Source of the DNA: an uncultured Bacteroidales bacterium
Lineage (GTDB): Bacteria > Bacteroidota > Bacteroidia > Bacteroidales > Muribaculaceae
Direction of reading: 5' to 3'
DNA length: 14,133 nucleotides
Assembly (NCBI GenBank): GCA_900549375.1
Contig: URNY01000067.1
Span: 1-14,133, forward strand
Of this stretch, positions 7,137 to 11,778 are shown one piece after another (position 1 is the first letter of the stretch; each line of letters starts with the position of its first letter). Made by a program: the position numbers and the translations under genes. The notes under the pieces were generated by a model, which was given only the letters and a program-made list of their open reading frames with translations, ran no database searches and had not been told where the DNA came from.

Positions 7137-8144
7137 TCAGTGCTTTCTACGTTTTACGGCTTCGTCAATCTTCTTCAATTCATCGGAATCTTCAATGTCT
7201 GCTTCGATGGCCGCGACGCGTTTACGCCAAGCCTTGAACTTCTCATATTCGGCTCGTGCCATTTCTTCGGCTTGAGCGGAACCGCGGTTTCCTCGGGAAT
7301 TAAGAACAGGAAAACCATTGGAAGTAAGTATGAGGTCGATGTTTTCTTTCCAAAACCCGATAGTGGTCGATTGCCTGAGTTTGGCACGAAGCTCTGCGGA
7401 ATCAAGGAATATTGTCACAATCCTGTTGAGAATGTCAAGTTCATCTTTAAGAAGATAATTCTTGGCTATTATCACGTCCGCTTTGTTGACACGCCTGCCC
7501 TCCCACGAGGTAAGTCCCATGTTTTCTTTAGTAGCATCTGCCCTCTGCATTATTATTTCAGCCGCAGTCTTTCTTGTGACTGCATAAAGAAACTTGTTCT
7601 GCGACTCGGCAAAAAACATCTGTATAGCCTTATCGTCCTTGTCATAATCATCGGCAAGGCTGAAAAGGTCGCGAATCTTTTGATAGAACCGCTTTTCGGA
7701 AGCGCGGATGTAGCGAATTTCCTCCAGGAGTTCATCGAAATGGTCTGGGCGTCCGTCAGGATTCATCAGCCGTTGGCGGTCAATGACGAATCCCTTGCGC
7801 AAATAAGAAGACAGATGTGCATTGGCCCATTGGCGGAACTGCACACCGCGCATGGAACGGACACGGAATCCTACAGCCATTATCATTTCAAGAGAATAGA
7901 ACTTGACTGTATACCTTTTGCCGTCGGTAGCAGTCATTAAATAATCCTTAATAACTGAATCGGCGCTTAATTCTTTGTCTCTTAACACGTTATTGATATG
8001 GGTGTTAATGTTGGGTATGGAGGTGGCAAAAAGTTCAGCCATCTGCGACTGATTAAGCCATACCATCCCATCGCGGGAAAGGAGATTTACTTCGTTCTTA
8101 CCGTCTTCCGTGCGATAAAGAATTATCTCGTCATTCATAATCAT
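7137..8144 (-). CDS. RhuM-family (Virulence_RhuM) protein
   Basis: A 335-residue protein of the RhuM family, named after a Salmonella pathogenicity-island gene; the molecular function is not established. The N-terminal part (residues about 25-60, VWLNQSQMAELFATSIPNIN then HINNVLRDKEL) reads like a winged-helix DNA-binding segment. The middle MIMAVGFRVRSMRGVQFRQWA (about 88-108) is a very typical family signature, and the C terminus is charged and helical. Family members often sit in restriction-modification loci, defence islands and integrated elements. Here it stands alone, opposite to the upstream operon, with more A/T-ending codons than its neighbours. It is flanked by a tandem repeat on one side and a gene-poor patch with an inverted repeat on the other, which suggests lateral acquisition. 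The start may be Met1 or Met3 (ATGATTATG). No repressor partner or methylase is in the window. Confidence 0.85.
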   Translation of the reverse strand: MIMNDEIILYRTEDGKNEVNLLSRDGMVWLNQSQMAELFATSIPNINTHINNVLRDKELSADSVIKDYLMTATDGKRYTVKFYSLEMIMAVGFRVRSMRGVQFRQWANAHLSSYLRKGFVIDRQRLMNPDGRPDHFDELLEEIRYIRASEKRFYQKIRDLFSLADDYDKDDKAIQMFFAESQNKFLYAVTRKTAAEIIMQRADATKENMGLTSWEGRRVNKADVIIAKNYLLKDELDILNRIVTIFLDSAELRAKLRQSTTIGFWKENIDLILTSNGFPVLNSRGNRGSAQAEEMARAEYEKFKAWRKRVAAIEADIEDSDELKKIDEAVKRRKH

Positions 8145-8180
8145 ATAAAAACATCGGCTCCGGGTTCAGTCCGCAATAAA

Positions 8181-8239
8181 GTGACGCTCTGCGAACTTAC
8201 TTCCGAAGCCGAGTTGAATATCTTCCGTGAGAGCGTCAC
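8181..8239. repeat. 10-bp perfect inverted repeat upstream of the RhuM gene
   Basis: GTGACGCTCT (8181-8190) and AGAGCGTCAC (8230-8239) are exact reverse complements separated by 39 nt, starting 36 nt upstream of the RhuM start codon. It could be a hairpin in the leader transcript, a pair of operator half-sites, or the ends of a small insertion scar. Nothing distinguishes these from the sequence alone. Confidence 0.5.
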
Positions 8240-8505
8240 CAATCACTAGAACGAAAGTAATCAAAATATCGGAAATCTGCAAAATAAAGAATACGGGTAG
8301 CAACGCCGCGAGTGCCGGGCCGCCGAGCAGACAAGATAGGTGGGTCAAGAAGAACGCGGGCCGTATCAATAAAGCGGTAGTCAACGGTACGGTGCCTTAC
8401 TTCATTGCCGATAACAGGGAGGTTGTTACGAGGATTCCGGAAGGTGGTGCAAGCGAAAGTAAGCCCAAGGAGAAAAAAGGTAAGACGATCGTCCATTTGC
8501 CGTAA
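8218..8505 (+). pseudogene. Unrecognised ORF or gene remnant in the gene-poor patch
   Basis: An open frame between a TGA at 8215 and a TAA at 8503-8505; the only usable start is GTG at 8227 (92 codons). I do not recognise the product. The second half (GRINKAVVNGTVPYFIADNR, then EVVTRIPEGG and a Lys/Glu-rich tail ending GKTIVHLP) has a believable protein composition, while the first half does not look like a natural N terminus. It may be the 3' remnant of a gene interrupted during acquisition of the RhuM patch. A weak plus-strand terminator at 8581 would fit a gene ending here. Minus-strand frames over the same bases (8166-8384 and 8236-8535) start only at TTG and look no better. The whole 8145-8606 interval has no secure gene. 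Confidence 0.2.
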
Positions 8506-8580
8506 AGCGGAAGCACATGGGGTGCGTCCCTGCAATAATACCGATGAAGACAGGAAAAGGGGGCTACCAATTCTGATATT

Positions 8581-8606
8581 TTGTTATGAAAATAACAAGT
8601 TTTTGT
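8581..8606 (+). terminator. AT-rich hairpin with plus-strand T tract
   Basis: TTGTTAT (8581-8587) pairs with ATAACAA (8592-8598) around a GAAA loop, followed on the plus strand by GTTTTTGTTT. The stem is weak. It abuts the stop of the minus-strand hydrolase gene at 8607, but on that strand the hairpin is followed by AATATCAG, so the T tract fits plus-strand transcription better. Confidence 0.35.
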
Positions 8607-9965
8607 TTATCGGGTGCGGGAGCGGATGAAGTCGGCGATAAGGCGGAGGACGTCGGGGGAGATGGTCTCGGTAAGCTCGCCGTATTCGGAGGACTCGCCG
8701 GTTGAGGCGTGTTGCAACAGGTGGTTGAGTCCTTCCATGCGATGGATTTCTGCGTTACGGATGTTGTCGCTGAAGGCTTTAAGATTCTTTTCCGCATCTA
8801 CCTGCGTGTCTTTGGTGCCGTTTATGGCAAGCACGGGACATTTCACCTTCTTAAGATAGGGCGTTGGATCGAGACACACCTGACTGTCGAAGTAACGTGT
8901 GCGTCGGGCCATCCCACTGCCTATCGATTCTTTTATGGCGGCAGGAACATCCAGAGAGTGGCGCTTGCAGATGGCTTCGATATCCAAGGGTTTGAATTCA
9001 CCTGCCTCGTATTGACGCTCTATCTCTTCGAAAATTCCTCGCACAAGACCCAACGTCTGCTCTTTCTCTTTACCTGTGACGCCCTGGCGGTCGAGCACAT
9101 GCTCGTTCTGGGCTATCAGCGTCTCTTTCAGGGGCACGGTGGCACCGGCGAGACTCACGATAAAATCCGGTTTCTCATCGGGAGCTACCACCACCGCAAG
9201 GGAGCCTCCCTCCGAATGGCCAAGAATACCGACTTTGCCGAAACCTTCCAACGACCTCACAAACCTCAGAGCCGCAACGGCATCTTCGCGGAAGGTATAG
9301 ATGGTTGCTGTCTGATAGTTGCCTTTGGATTTCGCCACTCCCCTGTCGTCGTAGCGGAAAGAGGCGATACCGTTTCTCGCAAGATAGTCGGCGATAACGG
9401 CAAAGGGACGGTGCTCGAACACCTCCTCGTCGCGATTCTGCGGGCCGCTGCCCGTCACCATCACCACCATCGGAAGTTTCTTTGCAAAGGATTTCTCGGG
9501 AATTGTCAGCGTACCTGCCAACTCTGTGCCGTCGGAGGAACGGAATGTCGTGTCTTTCGTTTCATACGGGAATGGTGCTACAGGTGTCTGCGGTCTGCGT
9601 TCCTGCAGGGAGACTTCCGGCTCGAGCGCCAGCGGGAATTTATAGCCCTGTTGCTCAAAGATGCCTGAAATCTTCCCTCCGGCGATCTTTCCGGCATAGG
9701 AAGCCCCTATCATTCGGCATGCAACATTCACACTATCGGACGAACAATAAACCACCTCCACCGGTATACCTTTGGCATTCTGTTGCGGAGAATCCATCGT
9801 GGCAGTTGTCTTGCCGGCCGCATCCTCTTTGAAATTGAACACTAACGGCAGTTTGGCCGCACCGAGGCTCAGCTCACCCCGCCAGCTTCCGGTCAGTGCA
9901 TGGCCGCTAAGGCCTCCGCAAAGCAATGCGGAGACCGTAAGGAGAATCGCAAATTTAGATTTCAT
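8607..9965 (-). CDS. Exported alpha/beta hydrolase (serine esterase/peptidase type)
   Basis: A 452-residue protein with a signal peptide (MKSKFAILLTVSALLCGGLSGHA; cleavage near residue 23 likely). An N-terminal beta-rich domain covers about 24-135 (LTGSWRGELSLGAAKLPLVF), followed by an alpha/beta hydrolase domain. The nucleophile elbow GHSEGG places Ser251, GTKDTQVD gives Asp386 and GLNHLLQH gives His415, a complete triad in the correct order. The TGSGPQNRDEE segment before the elbow is typical of the oxyanion-hole strand. A cap of helices lies between about 280 and 370. The substrate cannot be told; acyl esters, acylated glycans or peptides are possible. C16 is not in a good lipobox. The gene starts 7 bp after the stop of the short SPFH-like gene, so the two form an operon. 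The TAA is at 8607-8609. Confidence 0.88.
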   Translation of the reverse strand: MKSKFAILLTVSALLCGGLSGHALTGSWRGELSLGAAKLPLVFNFKEDAAGKTTATMDSPQQNAKGIPVEVVYCSSDSVNVACRMIGASYAGKIAGGKISGIFEQQGYKFPLALEPEVSLQERRPQTPVAPFPYETKDTTFRSSDGTELAGTLTIPEKSFAKKLPMVVMVTGSGPQNRDEEVFEHRPFAVIADYLARNGIASFRYDDRGVAKSKGNYQTATIYTFREDAVAALRFVRSLEGFGKVGILGHSEGGSLAVVVAPDEKPDFIVSLAGATVPLKETLIAQNEHVLDRQGVTGKEKEQTLGLVRGIFEEIERQYEAGEFKPLDIEAICKRHSLDVPAAIKESIGSGMARRTRYFDSQVCLDPTPYLKKVKCPVLAINGTKDTQVDAEKNLKAFSDNIRNAEIHRMEGLNHLLQHASTGESSEYGELTETISPDVLRLIADFIRSRTR

Positions 9966-9972
9966 CGCAGAA

Positions 9973-10392
9973 TTATTTCCCGTCGTTCATCAGCATACGC
10001 GGAGATTCCAGTATCGGAAGGTTGGACTCCGTGGGAACATAGATAACGGTCTTGTCGTTGAGGTTCGACTGCTGACGCACCCAGAGATATTGGATATAGG
10101 TCGGCGTGATACTGCCGTTCTCGATGCGGATAGCCTCGGCCGCACCCTTTGCGCGCTCCACTTCGGCCTGCGCGTTGAGTTTCTCGGCCTCAAGGTTTGC
10201 CTTAGCCTCCTCGATCTTGATCTTGCGGTTCTGCTCAGCCTTGGCGAACTCAGCCTTACCGGCCATCTCCTGCTGCCATACATTATACCAAGGGAGAAGG
10301 AAAGCCGCTCCTATCACAACCACTACGATGGCTGCCACCAGCCACACCACTTTCGTCACATTCTTATCCATTGTCGAATAATTCTTAGCCAT
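9973..10392 (-). CDS. Short single-pass membrane protein resembling the C-terminal part of SPFH/prohibitin proteins
   Basis: A 139-residue protein with one transmembrane helix at about 15-34 (VVWLVAAIVVVVIGAAFLLP), then a charged Ala/Glu/Lys helix at about 42-92 (KAEFAKAEQNRKIKIEEAKA, then NLEAEKLNAQAEVERAKG). It continues into AAEAIRIENGSITPTYIQYL and DKTVIYVPTESNLPIL. The helix plus the IYVP ending is the pattern at the C terminus of stomatin/prohibitin/HflC-type proteins, but the SPFH core domain is missing. Similar short proteins occur, as I recall, in other Bacteroidales, so this is probably a genuine family and not a fresh truncation. It may oligomerise through the coiled helix at the inner membrane. 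It is the first gene of a two-gene unit with the exported hydrolase 7 bp downstream. Met8 is an alternative start. Confidence 0.75.
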   Translation of the reverse strand: MAKNYSTMDKNVTKVVWLVAAIVVVVIGAAFLLPWYNVWQQEMAGKAEFAKAEQNRKIKIEEAKANLEAEKLNAQAEVERAKGAAEAIRIENGSITPTYIQYLWVRQQSNLNDKTVIYVPTESNLPILESPRMLMNDGK

Positions 10393-10457
10393 TTTTATAA
10401 GGGTTTATTTTTTGTTCGAATAATAAAAAATTTAGTCGGCATATCTACACGACCGCA

Positions 10458-10570
10458 AGTCGCGGAGCGACTGCATGGCCTATTAACCGCGTACTGCTGA
10501 GGACGATAGGACGAAGCTGTGCGCGGATTGATAATCCTACCTCTCCCCACTCAGTCGCGGAGCGACTGCA
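10458..10570. repeat. Pair of 18-bp REP-like palindromic repeats flanking a structured spacer
   Basis: AGTCGCGGAGCGACTGCA occurs exactly twice in the same orientation, at 10458-10475 and 10553-10570. Each copy contains a 6-bp stem AGTCGC/GCGACT around a GGA loop, followed by TGCA. The 77-nt spacer holds a further potential hairpin (CCGCG 10487-10491 with CGCGG 10522-10526) and a twice-repeated AGGACGA. Two hairpins bracketing a structured core in an intergenic region is the layout of REP/BIME or REPIN-type repeats, usually scattered through a genome by a REP-associated transposase. A genome-wide copy count is needed to prove that. The rest of the 10393-10633 interval is A/T-rich and holds no gene I can support. 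Confidence 0.6.
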
Positions 10571-10633
10571 CTTAAGGAGATGCTGTCGCCCTGTAAATTT
10601 AATGTAAATTTTCAAAATCCACAAATAAACAGA

Positions 10634-10668
10634 AAGGCGGGATGCCGGAGAGTCCGACATCCCGCCTT
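10634..10668 (-). terminator. Terminator of the outer-membrane protein gene
   Basis: AAGGCGGGATG (10634-10644) pairs exactly with CATCCCGCCTT (10658-10668); after one mismatch another 4 bp (CGGA/TCCG) close a GAG loop. It lies 20 nt after the barrel gene's stop and is followed on the minus strand by TTTCTGTTTATTTG. Confidence 0.85.
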
Positions 10669-10688
10669 GGGTATACGGTAATGTTCGA

Positions 10689-11432
10689 TTATTTGAAGTT
10701 GTAGCCGAGGGTGAGCTGGAAGAGATTCTGATGATAGGAGGTGCTGTAATATTTGCTGTTGTTCTTGGCTACGTGGTATCCGTTGGTGAGGGCTATGTCG
10801 CCGCTGACGGCTATGAAGTAGTTGTTGAAGTTGGCTCCTACTCCGACACGCCAGTCGAGGTTGCAACGGTTGAAGCGGTCGTCCTCATCCTTCTCCTCTG
10901 CCTTATAAAGTGAGCCGGTCGACTTATACTCAAGATTGCCTGACTTTACTTTGACATATTGATCCATCGAGAATCCTACGTTAAGCACGGGACCTGTGAA
11001 GATTGCCAGATTGAAATTGTCGGCGAAATCGAAATGATAACCGAAATTCACAGGGATACGCATGCCCCACTGTCTTACGGAACGGTTCTTATACTCAATG
11101 CCAAGTTCGTCAAGCTCCTCGTCGAGATAGTCTTTCTTGATCGACATCGTATTGTAGTAGAAACCTACACCCGGCTCGAGATAGAGGTTGGCAACAAGCG
11201 GGAAATTGTAGACCACTCCGACTCCCAAACCTGCACCGCTACCGAATGTGCTCTGCGAAATCGACATGCTGTCGTCCTTGTCGGTGACTTTGATTTTACT
11301 CGGGCAAGTAACATCGAGCGAAGCGCGCACTCCGAGATAGCCCTTGTTGTCGGGGTTGTTGAAAATTCTGCTCTGAGCGGAAGCGCCGAAAACGCATCCG
11401 GCAGCAAGCAATGTCAAAACGATTTTTTTCAT
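10689..11432 (-). CDS. Small outer-membrane beta-barrel protein (OMP_b-brl type)
   Basis: A 247-residue protein with a signal peptide (MKKIVLTLLAAGCVFGASA, cleavage expected before Gln20). The mature part has alternating aromatic/hydrophobic strands: GYLGVRASLDV, GSGAGLGVGVVYNFP, LYLEPGVGFYYNTM, MRIPVNFGYHF, FNLAIFTGPVLNVGF, WRVGVGANFNNYFIAVSGDI and the last strand LFQLTLGYNFK. This is the pattern of the porin-like outer-membrane barrels common in Bacteroidetes, with about eight to ten strands. The loop around KAEEKDEDDR is strongly acidic and may face outside. The gene is alone, with its own terminator and a MITE-like element in its leader. The function (adhesion, small pore or structural) is unknown. 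Cys13 is in the signal region but is not a good lipobox. Confidence 0.85.
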   Translation of the reverse strand: MKKIVLTLLAAGCVFGASAQSRIFNNPDNKGYLGVRASLDVTCPSKIKVTDKDDSMSISQSTFGSGAGLGVGVVYNFPLVANLYLEPGVGFYYNTMSIKKDYLDEELDELGIEYKNRSVRQWGMRIPVNFGYHFDFADNFNLAIFTGPVLNVGFSMDQYVKVKSGNLEYKSTGSLYKAEEKDEDDRFNRCNLDWRVGVGANFNNYFIAVSGDIALTNGYHVAKNNSKYYSTSYHQNLFQLTLGYNFK

Positions 11433-11443
11433 AGCTTAAAAAG

Positions 11444-11670
11444 TTTAGATAGTTTATATAGAAGTTGTTTAAACTAATTTACGTTATATAATATTTCTAA
11501 AGAAGTGTTTACTTTATGGCAATCTTTATCAATCTTCCGGACATCTTCGTCCGCTTTAATCGGAACCAACCGAAAGGTTGCTTCCTCATAAACCGTCCAA
11601 ATCTGTTCCGCAATCTTAATAAATCTTACCATAAAAATTAGTTTAAACAACTTCATTTAGATAGTTTATA
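11444..11670. mobile_element. MITE-like element: 20-bp inverted repeats inside 15-bp direct repeats
   Basis: GAAGTTGTTTAAACTAATTT (11461-11480) is the exact reverse complement of 11635-11654, with 154 bp between. Just outside, TTTAGATAGTTTATA occurs at 11444-11458 and again at 11656-11670 in direct orientation. Inverted termini flanked by direct repeats is the signature of a small transposed element with a target-site duplication. A 15-bp duplication is long, and the spacing (2 bp left, 1 bp right) is not quite symmetric. The element lies in the leader of the barrel gene, 12 nt upstream of its start codon, and may alter its expression. The inside also has two small stems (CGGAC/GTCCG at 11538-11553 and CAACC-GAAA-GGTTG at 11567-11580). 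No transposase is present, so it would be non-autonomous. Confidence 0.5.
11474..11656 (-). CDS. Possible 60-residue small protein inside the inverted-repeat element
   Basis: A 60-codon ORF starting ATG at 11656, where the ATG straddles the end of the right direct repeat, and ending TAG at 11474-11476. The first six codons (MKLFKL) are written by the right inverted repeat and the stop lies inside the left one, so the ORF fills the element almost exactly. The middle (RFIKIAEQIWTVYEEATFRL then VPIKADEDVRKIDKDCHKVN) is amphipathic and charged, a reasonable small-protein composition. I recognise no family. It is preceded by the same TATAAACTATCTAAA leader as the barrel gene. It may equally be a chance ORF in a non-coding element. 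Confidence 0.3.
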   Translation of the reverse strand: MKLFKLIFMVRFIKIAEQIWTVYEEATFRLVPIKADEDVRKIDKDCHKVNTSLEILYNVN

Positions 11671-11719
11671 ATCCATTTAACATTCAGTCGTACAGGGCTG
11701 AATTGCTTCATAGTATTAT

Positions 11720-11754
11720 AGGCGGCGGTCGCATCGGCGATGCGGCCGCCGCCT
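11720..11754 (-). terminator. Strong terminator hairpin after rpoC
   Basis: A 15-bp, very GC-rich stem (11720-11734 with 11740-11754, one G-T pair) closes a 5-nt CGGCG loop, 25 nt beyond the rpoC stop. On the minus strand it is followed by ATAATACTATG, so the U tract is poor, but the stem is strong. It marks the end of the RNA polymerase operon. Confidence 0.75.
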
Positions 11755-11778
11755 GTATAAAGTTACAGAAGCGGGGAT

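Noticed and set aside
7140..7940. A 266-codon open frame on the plus strand
   Set aside because: It is antisense to the RhuM gene, which shows clear family signatures.
7015..8606. A complete new defence system around the RhuM gene
   Set aside because: No methylase, nuclease, ATPase or toxin-antitoxin partner is visible nearby; a lone RhuM gene does not make a system.
8709..9668. A 319-codon open frame on the plus strand
   Set aside because: It is antisense to the alpha/beta hydrolase, which has a full catalytic triad and a signal peptide in the minus frame.
10445..10660. A 71-codon minus-strand frame over the REP-like pair
   Set aside because: It runs through both palindromes and into the barrel-gene terminator, so it is not credible as a gene.
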